From Chryseobacterium sp. JM1 (GTDB lineage: Bacteria; Bacteroidota; Bacteroidia; Flavobacteriales; Weeksellaceae), in the NCBI RefSeq assembly GCF_000737715.1, contig NZ_JPRN01000003.1, positions 372,001-436,000 on the forward strand: a DNA stretch of 64,000 nucleotides. Direction: 5' to 3'. Positions 25,851 through 35,323 of the stretch are shown in pieces. The position numbers and the translations under genes were made by a program. The stretch's first letter is position 1. Each line of letters begins with the position of its first letter. The notes under the pieces were generated by a model that had not been told where the DNA came from, ran no database searches, and saw nothing but the letters and a program-made list of their open reading frames with translations.

Positions 25851-28439
25851 ATGACGACAGAAGAAAACTCGCACGAAGGTGAGAGCTTGAAAAAAGTCTC
25901 AGGACTTTATAAAGACTGGTTTCTGGACTATGCTTCCTATGTGATTCTGGATAGAGCGATTCCTTCCGTCTTTGATGGGCTAAAACCCGTTCAGAGAAGG
26001 ATCATGCACTCTATGCGGGAACTGGAAGACGGCCGTTACAATAAAGTAGCCAATATCGTAGGGAATACCATGAAGTATCACCCCCACGGAGATGCTTCCA
26101 TTACCGATGCCATGGTACAGATCGGGCAGAAAGAACTCTTAATAGATACCCAGGGAAACTGGGGAAACATTTATACGGGAGACTCTGCTGCTGCGGCAAG
26201 ATATATCGAAGCCAGGCTGACCCCTTTCGCACTGGAAGTGGTCTTCAATCCGAAAACTACGGAATGGGCGAAATCCTATGACGGAAGAAATAACGAACCC
26301 ATTGATCTTCCGGTTAAATTTCCTTTGCTTCTTGCACAGGGAGTGGAAGGAATCGGGGTAGGACTTTCCACGAAAATCCTACCGCATAACTTCAATGAAC
26401 TGATCAATGCTTCTGTTGCCCATTTGAAAGGAAAGAAATTTGAACTTTTTCCGGATTTTATGACGGCGGGTTATCTGGATGTTTCAGAATATAACGACGG
26501 TCACAGAGGAGGAAAAGTAAGAGCGAGAGCAAGAATTACCCACACCGATAAGCATATGTTGGTAATTTCTGAACTTCCTTTCTCAAAAACCACCAGCGAC
26601 CTGATCGATTCTATCCTGAAGGCCAACGAAAAAGGAAAGATCAAGATCAAAAAGATTGAAGACAATACTTCAGATACAGTAGAGATCCTGATTCATCTTC
26701 ATAATGATGTATCACCGGATAAAACCATAGATGCATTGTATGCCTTTACAGACTGTCAGGTAACGATTTCTCCGAATGCCTGCGTTATTGTAGGCGATAA
26801 GCCGATGTTTATGAATGTTTCAGACATTCTGAAAATGAACACGGAACACACCGTTTCTTTACTTAAAAAAGAACTGGAAATCGAGCTTCATGAACTTCAG
26901 GAAAGCTGGCATTTTTCTTCACTGGAAAGAATCTTCATCGAGAACAGGATTTATCACGATATTGAAGAGGTCAAGACTTGGGAAGATGTAATTAAAACGA
27001 TTGATAAAGGTTTAAAACCTCATACCAAGCATCTTTTAAGAGCGGTAACGGAGGAAGATATTTTAAAACTGACCGAGATCAGAATCAAGAGAATTTCAAG
27101 ATTCGATTTAGATAAATTTAAAGAAAATATAGCCGCGCTAGAAGGCAAAATAGAGCAGGTAAAATATAATCTTGCCAATCTGATTGCCTACGCAATTGAT
27201 TATTATTTAAATATTCAGAAGAAATACGGAAAAGACAGACAGAGAAAAACTGAGCTTAGAATCTTTGATACCATTGATGCCACTAAAGTAGCGGTAGCCA
27301 ATGAAAAGTTCTATGCCAATTTCGAAGAAGGCTTTATCGGAACATCGCTGAAAAAAGATCAGTATCTGTTCGACTGTTCGGATATTGATGATATCATTAT
27401 ATTCAGAAAAGACGGAACCATGAAGGTGGTGAAGGTGGATGCTAAAATATTCGTCGGAAAAGACCTTCTGAGCGTTGCCATCTGGAAGAAAAATGACAAA
27501 AGAACGGTCTACAACATGATCTATCGTGAAGGTACTGCCGGACCTTACTACATGAAACGTTTCTCCGTAACGGCAGTAACCCGAAACACAGATTATCCGC
27601 TGGCCTCCGATAAAAAAGGCTCGGAAGTGCTGTATTTCTCAGCCAATCCTAATGGTGAGGCAGAAACAGTAACAGTGCTTTTAAAACCGAACCCAAGGAT
27701 CAGGAAAAACAAAATGGAAATCGATTTCTCGGATCTTGCGATCAAAGGAAGAGACTCCAAAGGAAACCTGGTGACCAAATATTCGGTGAAAAAGGTAGAT
27801 ATGAAAGAGGAAGGCGTTTCTACGCTGGCTCCAAGAAGAATCTGGTTTGATGATACCGTGAGAAGACTGAATGCAGATGCAAGAGGAACTCTTTTGGGCA
27901 GTTTCAAAGGAGACGACAGAATTCTGACCATCAATACAAACGGTGAAGTGAAGCTCGTTTCTTTCGATCTTGGAAACCGTTTCGATGATGAATACTTAGT
28001 TCTTGAAAAATGGAAGCCGCAACAGCCGGTGACCTGCATCTATTACGATGGTGAAAAAGATATGTATTTCATCAAGAGATTCCTGCTTGAAAATACAGTG
28101 AATCTGCAGACTTTCATGCCTTCGGAGCACCCGAAATCATTTATTGAAAATGTAATCGTGGCGAACGGAGCTTCAGCAGAAATTATTTTTGCTAAAGATA
28201 AAGGCAAAGACCGCGATGCTGAAATGATACATCTGGATGAATTTATTACCGTAAAAGGAATAAAAGCAATTGGAAATCAATTTACTAAATTTAAAGTAAA
28301 AACCATTAATATTACGATTCCGGAACCTGTAGAAGAGGAGCCGGAAGTATATGAAGAGCCGGAAACCGGAGACGGTATTGTGGATGACGACCGGACGGTA
28401 ATCGGGGATCTGTTTGAAAGCGGTGAACCAGAAAATTAA
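25851..28439 (+). CDS. parC: DNA topoisomerase IV subunit A
   Basis: The 862-residue protein has the GyrA/ParC core: YASYVILDRAIPSVFDGLKP, KYHPHGDASITDAMV, and the catalytic tyrosine Tyr118 in AAARYIEARL. A coiled tower region (about 350-480) and a C-terminal beta-pinwheel with degenerate blades follow, then an acidic tail (EPVEEEPEVYEEPETGDG). It cleaves and religates DNA as the partner of ParE. The Ser80 position of E. coli ParC is Ala82 here if the motif is aligned without gap. The gene ends 12 bases before the rhomboid gene. Confidence 0.94.
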   Translation: MTTEENSHEGESLKKVSGLYKDWFLDYASYVILDRAIPSVFDGLKPVQRRIMHSMRELEDGRYNKVANIVGNTMKYHPHGDASITDAMVQIGQKELLIDTQGNWGNIYTGDSAAAARYIEARLTPFALEVVFNPKTTEWAKSYDGRNNEPIDLPVKFPLLLAQGVEGIGVGLSTKILPHNFNELINASVAHLKGKKFELFPDFMTAGYLDVSEYNDGHRGGKVRARARITHTDKHMLVISELPFSKTTSDLIDSILKANEKGKIKIKKIEDNTSDTVEILIHLHNDVSPDKTIDALYAFTDCQVTISPNACVIVGDKPMFMNVSDILKMNTEHTVSLLKKELEIELHELQESWHFSSLERIFIENRIYHDIEEVKTWEDVIKTIDKGLKPHTKHLLRAVTEEDILKLTEIRIKRISRFDLDKFKENIAALEGKIEQVKYNLANLIAYAIDYYLNIQKKYGKDRQRKTELRIFDTIDATKVAVANEKFYANFEEGFIGTSLKKDQYLFDCSDIDDIIIFRKDGTMKVVKVDAKIFVGKDLLSVAIWKKNDKRTVYNMIYREGTAGPYYMKRFSVTAVTRNTDYPLASDKKGSEVLYFSANPNGEAETVTVLLKPNPRIRKNKMEIDFSDLAIKGRDSKGNLVTKYSVKKVDMKEEGVSTLAPRRIWFDDTVRRLNADARGTLLGSFKGDDRILTINTNGEVKLVSFDLGNRFDDEYLVLEKWKPQQPVTCIYYDGEKDMYFIKRFLLENTVNLQTFMPSEHPKSFIENVIVANGASAEIIFAKDKGKDRDAEMIHLDEFITVKGIKAIGNQFTKFKVKTINITIPEPVEEEPEVYEEPETGDGIVDDDRTVIGDLFESGEPEN

Positions 28440-28450
28440 GCATTAAACTT

Positions 28451-29104
28451 ATGAATATTCTAATCGTATTTATCATCATTACGGCCATTATCAGTTTTGT
28501 TGCCTTCAACAATCCGGGTATTACCGAGAAATATAAATTCAGTGTAGGGCCTATTCTGAACAGGAAAGAGTACATCCGTCTTATTTCATCAGGGTTTCTG
28601 CATGCCGATATCATGCACCTGGTATTTAATATGATGACACTGTATTTCTTTGGACCTATTGTTATTCAGGCTTTCGGAAACATCGGTTTCGCGATTGTCT
28701 ATCTGGGATCTATATTGCTGGGGAATTTTCTCTCGCTTTATATTTATCAGAAACAGCCTTGGTATTCGGCAGTAGGAGCGAGTGGAGGGGTTTCAGGGAT
28801 ATTATTTGCTTCCATTGCAATGATTCCTGACATCGGCATCTATATCTTCTTTATTCCGATTCCGATTAAAGGATATATTTTCGGACTGTTGTATTTTGGA
28901 TATTCCGTGTACATGATGATGAATCCGAGACAGCAAGATAATATTGGCCATGCGGCACACCTTGGAGGTGCATTCTTCGGATTGGTGTATGCTGTGGCTA
29001 TGGCTCCGGATCAGGCAATGCACAATGCTTTGTATCTTGGAATTATGTCGCTGCCCCTAATCTATCTGGGCTACGAAATTTTTGTAAGGAAGAGAATAGG
29101 ATAA
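28451..29104 (+). CDS. rhomboid family intramembrane serine protease
   Basis: The 217-residue protein has six predicted membrane helices. The catalytic serine is in GASGGVSGILF and the catalytic histidine in NIGHAAHLGGAFFG; the conserved HxxxN-like stretch is LHADIMHLVFNMMTLYF. Rhomboids cleave membrane-protein substrates inside the bilayer; the substrate is unknown. It starts 12 bases after parC and is probably the last gene of the parE operon. Confidence 0.92.
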   Translation: MNILIVFIIITAIISFVAFNNPGITEKYKFSVGPILNRKEYIRLISSGFLHADIMHLVFNMMTLYFFGPIVIQAFGNIGFAIVYLGSILLGNFLSLYIYQKQPWYSAVGASGGVSGILFASIAMIPDIGIYIFFIPIPIKGYIFGLLYFGYSVYMMMNPRQQDNIGHAAHLGGAFFGLVYAVAMAPDQAMHNALYLGIMSLPLIYLGYEIFVRKRIG

Positions 29105-29134
29105 AAGCTATCTTTACTTAAAATATCAAAACCA

Positions 29135-30244
29135 ATGAACACATCAGAATTAAACCGCTTTATCGTTGTATTAATCTATGGTTCATTGGTTTTGCTTTCT
29201 TTACTGAAACTGTCCAATCCTTTGCGGGTTAACAGGAAGGCTAATTTCTGGTTCGGGATATTTCTTTTTTTATGGTCAAGTTTCTGGCTGGATGAAGTCC
29301 TGACGCTTGTTACAGATTCCCAGGTAGAGGTTCATTCTATCATTTCTGTCCAGATTATTCAGTTTCTGACGCCGATTATGTTCTATTTCAGTGTATTATT
29401 TTACACGAATCCTTCATTTAAATTTAAAATTACAGATCTTAAATACCTGATTCTGCCCGTTATCTTTTGGGTCAATGTTCTTCTACAGCGATTTGGAGGA
29501 TTTAAAGATAATACGGTTTTTAATGTTGTCTTTATCGGGTTAATTCTTTTTCAGGCCTTATTCTATACCGGTCTTTCCTATTTCACCATTCGGAAACATA
29601 AGAAAAGAATCCAGCAGTTTTCTGCCAATACGGAAGGAATCAATCTGAACTGGCTGGAATACATCACAATTATTATTTTCATCATCAATATAGCTTACGT
29701 AGTTTATAATTTATCCTACGATTCAACAGCCCTGAATTTCTTCATTAATGGAGCTTTCCTGCTGGTAATTTATTTTGTGGGATATTATTCTTTAAAACAG
29801 AAAGAAATTTATCCTTTGGAGGAAAAACAGCGTGAAGAACTGATATCAATTGATGAAGATCCGGAAACGGAAGAGGTAAAAAAGAAACTGATCTCTGATG
29901 AAGAACTCCTAAAGATCAAAAGCCAGCTTGAAGAAATCATGGGTAAGCAAAAACCTTATCTTGACAGTGAACTGAACCTGATCCGTCTTTCCGAACTCTT
30001 ATCTATTTCTACTCATCATCTGTCTTACGTAATCAATACCGGGTTTAAAAAAAACTTTTTCCAGTATGTGAATGAATACAGGATTGAGTACGCTAAAAAA
30101 CTCCTTAAAGATACTCAGAGCAAACTTTCGATTTTGGGCATCGCTTATGAATCCGGATTCAATTCCAAAACTTCTTTCAACACCACGTTTAAAAAACTGA
30201 CCGATCAGACTCCTTCCGAGTATAAAAATGGTACGGGTTTATAA
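29135..30244 (+). CDS. membrane-anchored AraC family regulator
   Basis: The 369-residue protein has about seven hydrophobic helices in the first 225 residues (for example FWFGIFLFLWSSFWL, YLILPVIFWVNVLL, TIIIFIINIAYVVYN), an acidic linker (SIDEDPETEEVKKK) and a C-terminal AraC-type DNA-binding domain (LRLSELL-like helix, then ILGIAYESGFNSKTSFNTTF and KKLTDQTPSEYKN). This 7TM-AraC layout is frequent in Bacteroidota and is thought to couple a membrane signal to transcription. It precedes the SDR/epimerase pair, a plausible target. Confidence 0.88.
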   Translation: MNTSELNRFIVVLIYGSLVLLSLLKLSNPLRVNRKANFWFGIFLFLWSSFWLDEVLTLVTDSQVEVHSIISVQIIQFLTPIMFYFSVLFYTNPSFKFKITDLKYLILPVIFWVNVLLQRFGGFKDNTVFNVVFIGLILFQALFYTGLSYFTIRKHKKRIQQFSANTEGINLNWLEYITIIIFIINIAYVVYNLSYDSTALNFFINGAFLLVIYFVGYYSLKQKEIYPLEEKQREELISIDEDPETEEVKKKLISDEELLKIKSQLEEIMGKQKPYLDSELNLIRLSELLSISTHHLSYVINTGFKKNFFQYVNEYRIEYAKKLLKDTQSKLSILGIAYESGFNSKTSFNTTFKKLTDQTPSEYKNGTGL

Positions 30245-30362
30245 ATTTTAACGTTCTTATTTAAATAACTATCTGTTTTTCATTTAGTTGTGTAGTTTTA
30301 TTTTTAAAATTAAAAATAGGTTCGCTCAGATAATCCTGAACATTGGAGGACTGATTTCAGGA

Positions 30363-30370
30363 TAGCTTTG
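30363..30370 (+). promoter_or_regulatory. -7 promoter box of the SDR/epimerase pair
   Basis: TAGCTTTG matches TAnnTTTG; TTG at 30344-30346 is 16 bases upstream. The ATG at 30388 is 17 bases downstream. Confidence 0.6.
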
Positions 30371-30387
30371 TACCATAAAATTGTTTT

Positions 30388-31173
30388 ATGAGCACCAAAG
30401 AATCATATGCTGTAGTGACGGGAGCAAGTCAGGGACTGGGAAAAGCATTTGCCGAAAACCTGGCCAGTAAAAATATCAATGTCGTTCTGGTCAGTCTTCC
30501 GGGGCAGCATTTAAAGGAGCTGGCTCAACGGCTGGAGGAAAGCTATCCAATCAAAGCCCATTATTATGAAGTAGACCTTTCCGTGAATGAAAATGTCATG
30601 AAACTTACAGAATGGCTGAACAGGTCTTTTGAAATTCATGTTCTGATCAATAATGCCGGACTTGGCGGGACGAAGAAATTTGTAGACGCATCGCCATCTT
30701 ACATCAACACGATTTTACAGGTCAATGTAGCTGCAACTTCACTGATTACCCACCAGCTGCTGCCTAATCTGTTGAGACAGCCGAAAGCCTATATTTTAAA
30801 TGTATCCAGCATGGCTGCTTTTTCTCCGATAGGTTTTAAAACAGTCTATCCCGCTTCCAAAACCTTTATCCATTCATTCTCAAGAGGACTGCATGAAGAG
30901 TTGAAAGACACCAACGTTTTTGTAAGCGTTGTGAATCCCGGTGCCATGAAAACGAACATCGATGTGTGTAAAAGAATAGAAAAGCAAGGTATTTTAGGAA
31001 AACTTACCCTGCTGGATCCCAATAAAGTGGCAGCTTACTGCATCAGACAACTTTTCAAAAAAGATTCCGTTATTATGGTGAACCCCATAAGCTGGCTGAT
31101 CATGAAGATCCTGCCGATATGGATCAAGCTGCCTCTGATGACCAGTGCCATAAAAAAAGAAATTGAAGCATGA
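30388..31173 (+). CDS. SDR family NAD(P)-dependent oxidoreductase
   Basis: The 261-residue protein has the cofactor motif VVTGASQGLGKAFAENLASK, NNAGLGG, the catalytic Ser and YPASK, and VVNPGAMKT. The C-terminal segment (IMVNPISWLIMKILPIWIKL) is hydrophobic and could associate with the membrane, as in DltE/YqjQ-like enzymes acting on lipids or acyl chains. Its last four bases overlap the next gene's start, so the two are translated together. Confidence 0.88.
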   Translation: MSTKESYAVVTGASQGLGKAFAENLASKNINVVLVSLPGQHLKELAQRLEESYPIKAHYYEVDLSVNENVMKLTEWLNRSFEIHVLINNAGLGGTKKFVDASPSYINTILQVNVAATSLITHQLLPNLLRQPKAYILNVSSMAAFSPIGFKTVYPASKTFIHSFSRGLHEELKDTNVFVSVVNPGAMKTNIDVCKRIEKQGILGKLTLLDPNKVAAYCIRQLFKKDSVIMVNPISWLIMKILPIWIKLPLMTSAIKKEIEA

Positions 31174-32162
31174 AAAAAGTTTTCGTGACCGGAGCCACAG
31201 GGCTTCTGGGTGCCAATACCGTTATTAAATTACTACAATATGATTATACTGTTACTGCTCTGGTGCGCAAAAAAAGCAGCTGGATGGGCGAAGAAAATGA
31301 AAATCTCAGACTCATAGAAGGAGACCTGTTCTCGGATATTTCAGAATATCTGCAGGATGTGGATGCTGTGATTCATATAGCTGCAGAAACCAGCCAGGAT
31401 CTGCTGCATTATGAGGATTATAAAAAGACGAATTACGATGCTGTGGTTCATCTGTTTGCGCAGGCAGCAGCGGCTGGTGTAGAAAAATTTCTCTTCGTGA
31501 GTACTGCCAATACGTTGGGATATGGGAATTCTGCGGTGTGGGGAAGTGAAAAAGCACCTCAGATCTATCCGTTTACCCATTCTTATTACGCTCAAAGTAA
31601 ACTGGAAACAGAGAATTACCTTCTTCAGCAGAACAGAGGAACAAAGGTGGTTATTGTGAATCCTACCTTTATGATTGGCGCCTACGACCGTAAGCCAAGT
31701 TCTGGAAAAATCATTTTTTGGACCTGGAAAAAGAAATTGGTTTTCTATCCGAAAGGCGGGAAGAACTTTGTTCATGCCGAAGATGCAGCAGAAGGAATTA
31801 TAAAAGCTGTTGAAAAAGGAAAAAATGGTGAGAAATACCTTCTGGCCAATGAAAACCTGACTTATAAAGAGTTTTTCGGAAAAATAAACGCGATCACCGG
31901 ACAGACTCCTGTCATGATTCCGATTCCTGATGCCGGGTTGGCGATGCTGGGAATGATCGGGGACTTCCTGAGAAAACTGAAGATAAAAACAAGCCTGAGT
32001 TCTCCCAATATGAAAGCTTTGAGAATCAATAATTTCTATTCAAACCGGAAATCTTCAGAAGAACTGGGGGTTCGGTATCAGTCCGTTGATAAAGCCGTTG
32101 AAGATGCAATCCGTTTTTTTGAAAGGAAGAATAATGAAGTTAAGGTAGGGCGGCAGATATAA
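31170..32162 (+). CDS. NAD-dependent epimerase/dehydratase family protein
   Basis: The 330-residue protein is an extended SDR: GATGLLGANTVIKLL for NAD(P) binding, DAVIHIAAETS, the active-site YYAQSKLETE (YxxxK) and NPTFMIGAYD. The C-terminal part (TGQTPVMIPIPDAGLAMLG) resembles dihydroflavonol-4-reductase-like and 3-beta-hydroxysteroid dehydrogenase-like members. Substrate is unknown. It is cotranscribed with the upstream SDR by a 4-base overlap, so both may act on one lipid or isoprenoid substrate. Confidence 0.87.
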   Translation: MKKVFVTGATGLLGANTVIKLLQYDYTVTALVRKKSSWMGEENENLRLIEGDLFSDISEYLQDVDAVIHIAAETSQDLLHYEDYKKTNYDAVVHLFAQAAAAGVEKFLFVSTANTLGYGNSAVWGSEKAPQIYPFTHSYYAQSKLETENYLLQQNRGTKVVIVNPTFMIGAYDRKPSSGKIIFWTWKKKLVFYPKGGKNFVHAEDAAEGIIKAVEKGKNGEKYLLANENLTYKEFFGKINAITGQTPVMIPIPDAGLAMLGMIGDFLRKLKIKTSLSSPNMKALRINNFYSNRKSSEELGVRYQSVDKAVEDAIRFFERKNNEVKVGRQI

Positions 32163-32287
32163 GTTTTTGTCTGCTCTCGTTTGAATTCAAATCGATTTTT
32201 ATACATCAAATAATTTAACAGATTTAATTTGTGAAAACATCTGCGAAAATCTGTGTCATCCGTGGTCAATAAAAAACAAAATATTTT

Positions 32288-32647
32288 TCACCTTCCCAGC
32301 CTTTCCAAAGCTTCTTCCAGCGTTTCCGTAAAGTTGATATGTCGTGTTTTATTGCTTTCAAAAATGAAATCCCTGATGCTTTTTCCGGGATACTTTTCAA
32401 AATTTCCTACGATGGCAAGACTTACCCGATAATTGGAGAACTTTTGTAGAATATCTCCGGCTATTTTTGTTTTCAGGTCAAAGAATTCGGGTGTGATGTT
32501 TTCTTCATAAACAATTATCTTATCAAAGCCCTGATAGTAAATGTTTCCAAGAAGATCCAGCCCATCCTGAGCGGATTTGATGATGGCTTCGTCAGAAACA
32601 ACTTCTGCAATTTTTATGGTATTAATATCGTGAGATTTGATCTGCAT
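32288..32647 (-). CDS. DUF4180 domain-containing protein
   Basis: The 119-residue protein covers the whole of DUF4180: DGLDLLGNIYYQGFDKIIVY, then ITPEFFDLKTKIAGDILQKF, YRVSLAIVGNF and IRDFIFESN. No catalytic motif is evident and the family's role is unknown. It starts five bases after the serine hydrolase stop, so the two form a transcription unit. Confidence 0.85.
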   Translation of the reverse strand: MQIKSHDINTIKIAEVVSDEAIIKSAQDGLDLLGNIYYQGFDKIIVYEENITPEFFDLKTKIAGDILQKFSNYRVSLAIVGNFEKYPGKSIRDFIFESNKTRHINFTETLEEALERLGR

Positions 32648-32652
32648 AGGTT

Positions 32653-33678
32653 CTATTGTAAGGTTCTTTTCATATCTTTTAAAAAATCGGACAGCGGAAA
32701 TGCATCACCCTGATTGGTCAGTGCTATGATGCAGCTGTTACTATTCAGGTCTCTCCAGAATATCGCCCGGAAACCGCTCAGACCACCAGTGTGGCTAACG
32801 GTTTTTCCTCCATCAGATTCTTCAATAAACCATCCGAAACCGTAGTTGGAAAGTTTTCCGTCAGACAGTTTGGTAGGTGTGTACATGAGATCCGTATTGC
32901 TTTTATTAATCAGTTTGAAACTCCTTAATGCCTGATCAAACCGGTATAAATCTTCGGGAGTAGAGTAGATGCCGCCGTCTCCGGTCGTTAGAATTGAGTA
33001 ATCATCCAAATGTTTGTTTTTATTATACCCTGTAGCTCTGTTTTTATCGGCAGTTAAGGAATCATATACCCAGGTGTTTTTCATTCCCAGCGGAGTAAAA
33101 ATATGTTCACTGAGAAACGTGCCATAAGACTGTTTTGAAACTTTTTCAATGATCAATGACAGGATAATAAAACCGCTGTTGCTGTATTGAAACCTGCTTC
33201 CTGAGGGAAATTCCAGTTTGTTGAGACCGCTCAGCCAACTCAGTACATCTTGGTTTGTCAGTCCTTTTTTGCTGAAAATAATCGATTCGTAATCTTTTAT
33301 TCCTGAGGTATGATTTAAAAGCTGCCTGATGCTTACATTTTGGGCATAGGCAGGCAGCTCAATGTATTTTGATGCTTTATCGTCATAATTCAGCAGTCCC
33401 TTCTGTTGCAGAAGCATAACCGAAACTGCGGTAAAAGGCTTGCTTAATGAGGCAATATAGATCGGAGTGGTTTTTTCCAGTTTTATATTTTTCTCAATAT
33501 TGCTGAGGCCTAAAGCTGTGTCACAAACTGTTTTCCCATTCTTTACAGCTAAAACAGAACCGTTGAATTCTCCCTTATCGTAATAATTTCCGACCACACC
33601 ACGTGATTTTTTTTCACAGGATGAAAGCGGCAGAATCAAGATAAAACCGAGCAGTAGACTGAATAAGGATATCCGCAT
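32653..33678 (-). CDS. beta-lactamase-family serine hydrolase (lipoprotein)
   Basis: The 341-residue protein has a lipobox LSSC with Cys21, so it is probably anchored in a membrane facing the periplasm. The serine-hydrolase motifs are SLSK (SxxK) in PIYIASLSKPFTA, YSN (YxN) in FQYSNSGFI, and HTGG in TVSHTGGLSGFR. The family includes class C beta-lactamases, D-aminopeptidases and esterases; sequence alone does not separate them, and low similarity to AmpC suggests a peptidase or esterase. Upstream is prmC, downstream the DUF4180 gene. Confidence 0.88.
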   Translation of the reverse strand: MRISLFSLLLGFILILPLSSCEKKSRGVVGNYYDKGEFNGSVLAVKNGKTVCDTALGLSNIEKNIKLEKTTPIYIASLSKPFTAVSVMLLQQKGLLNYDDKASKYIELPAYAQNVSIRQLLNHTSGIKDYESIIFSKKGLTNQDVLSWLSGLNKLEFPSGSRFQYSNSGFIILSLIIEKVSKQSYGTFLSEHIFTPLGMKNTWVYDSLTADKNRATGYNKNKHLDDYSILTTGDGGIYSTPEDLYRFDQALRSFKLINKSNTDLMYTPTKLSDGKLSNYGFGWFIEESDGGKTVSHTGGLSGFRAIFWRDLNSNSCIIALTNQGDAFPLSDFLKDMKRTLQ

Positions 33679-33707
33679 AGAGGTATGGATTAAGAAGATA
33701 AAAGTAC

Positions 33708-34559
33708 TTATTTCTTTCCAACAATAAAGCGGTCGTTTTCAGATAAATCTTTGATGAGTTCGGCTTTAGAAAAATGTCCGGTATATAATTCAAGGGTTTC
33801 TGGTCCAAGTTTCTGATTGATCTCTAAAAATAAAAGACCGTTGTTTTTCAAACACTGCTTGGCATCTTCTGCAATTTTCCGGTAGAAGATCAAAGCATCC
33901 TGAACAGGAGAAAATAGGGCCATTTTAGGCTCAAATTCTTTGACAGAATCCGCAATTTCAATTTCCTCTTCAATTCCTATGTACGGCGGGTTGGAAATAA
34001 TAATATCATAACTTTCGGCTAATTCGAAGTTGAGATAATCCCCATGAATAAAATTGATTTCCAGCTGATGATGTTCCGCATTTCGTTTGGCTGTTTCCAA
34101 AGCTTTTTCAGAAAAATCGATGGAAGAAATTTGGGCTTCGGGGAAATGTTTTTTTAAAACCAACGGAATCACACCGCTTCCGGTTCCGATATCTAAAATC
34201 TTTAAACCCTGAACAGGAAGTTCTGAATCATGAATCTTTTGAATCGCAATTTCTAGGAGTTCCTCTGTTTCAGGACGTGGAATCAGGACATGTTCGTCCA
34301 CGAAAAATACCATTCCGTAAAACTCAGTTTCACCCAGAATCTGCTGATAAGGTCTGCCGGTTTTTAAATCAGAAACAATCTGAATAAGCTGCTTTTCATC
34401 ATCAATAAGAAGTTCCTGCTCCGAAAACCTTCTCTGGTGAAATGAATCGAAACCTACTATTTTCTGTATAAAAAGAGCCGATAAAAAAGCACTTTCCGAA
34501 TCAGTATACCATTCGGAAAGTTCAGTTTTAAAATGTTTTTTGAATGCTGATATCGTCAT
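33708..34559 (-). CDS. prmC: peptide chain release factor N5-glutamine methyltransferase
   Basis: The 283-residue protein has an N-terminal helical domain, the SAM-binding ILDIGTGSGVIPLVL, and the catalytic ISNPPYIG that holds the glutamine side chain. It methylates the GGQ glutamine of release factors RF1 and RF2, which is needed for efficient termination. It sits one base from yaaA, so the two are cotranscribed. Confidence 0.93.
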   Translation of the reverse strand: MTISAFKKHFKTELSEWYTDSESAFLSALFIQKIVGFDSFHQRRFSEQELLIDDEKQLIQIVSDLKTGRPYQQILGETEFYGMVFFVDEHVLIPRPETEELLEIAIQKIHDSELPVQGLKILDIGTGSGVIPLVLKKHFPEAQISSIDFSEKALETAKRNAEHHQLEINFIHGDYLNFELAESYDIIISNPPYIGIEEEIEIADSVKEFEPKMALFSPVQDALIFYRKIAEDAKQCLKNNGLLFLEINQKLGPETLELYTGHFSKAELIKDLSENDRFIVGKK

Positions 34560-35318
34560 TTATCTTGTGAAAACCAGTTTTGTATCCGTAGATTTTTCTT
34601 CATTGATCAGGTAGCCTTCATAGTTGAATGCTTTTACGTCATTCAGCGTTTTGGCATTGGTTTCTGCACAGAATCTTACCACAAGACCTCTCGCATGTTT
34701 GGTATAAACGACAATCGTTTTCAGTTTTCCTTCTCTCAGTTCGTAAAATTCAAAGTCGATCACCTTATGATTCAGTTTTTTTCTGTCGATCACCTTTCCG
34801 TACTCGTTACTGGCCAGGTGAAGAAGGAATTCGCCTTTTTTCATTTCAGAATTCAGCTGTTCCGTGATTTTTTCTCTCCAGAATTCATACAGGTTTTTGT
34901 ATTGATCGAACTCAAAATGACGCCCCATTTCCAACCGGTAAAGCATAACTTTATCAGAAGGTTTCAGCAGACCATACAGTCCGGAAAGCATTCTGTAATT
35001 TTTCTGTAAGTAGTCTACCGCATTTTTGTCCAGGGTTTTGGCATCCAGTCCTCTGTAGACTTCACCGGTAAAGGCGAACATGGCAGGAGCGGATTCTTTG
35101 GCCGTAGGTTTGTCTTTCCATCTTTGGTTTCGTTCCCAGTTTTCATCAGCCAGTTTAGGTGATATTTCCATGAGTTCGGAAAGGTATTTCGGCGATTTAT
35201 GTTTTAAATAAGACTGTATCAATGCAGCTTCTTCGATGAATTTCGGAGTTGTAGATCTCAGTAAGTCGGTTGAATTCTCAACGTTCATCAGTTTCGCTGG
35301 AGAAGTTATAATTTTCAT
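34560..35318 (-). CDS. yaaA: peroxide stress protein YaaA
   Basis: The 252-residue protein matches the UPF0246/YaaA family over its length: MKIITSPAKLMNVE, TAKESAPAMFAFTGEVYRGL, MLSGLYGLLKPSDKVMLYRL, LASNEYGKVIDRKKL and KHARGLVVRFC. YaaA limits intracellular free iron during peroxide stress and binds DNA. It stands in a compact minus-strand run, five bases after the CPBP gene and directly before prmC. Confidence 0.93.
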   Translation of the reverse strand: MKIITSPAKLMNVENSTDLLRSTTPKFIEEAALIQSYLKHKSPKYLSELMEISPKLADENWERNQRWKDKPTAKESAPAMFAFTGEVYRGLDAKTLDKNAVDYLQKNYRMLSGLYGLLKPSDKVMLYRLEMGRHFEFDQYKNLYEFWREKITEQLNSEMKKGEFLLHLASNEYGKVIDRKKLNHKVIDFEFYELREGKLKTIVVYTKHARGLVVRFCAETNAKTLNDVKAFNYEGYLINEEKSTDTKLVFTR

Positions 35319-35323
35319 AATGT

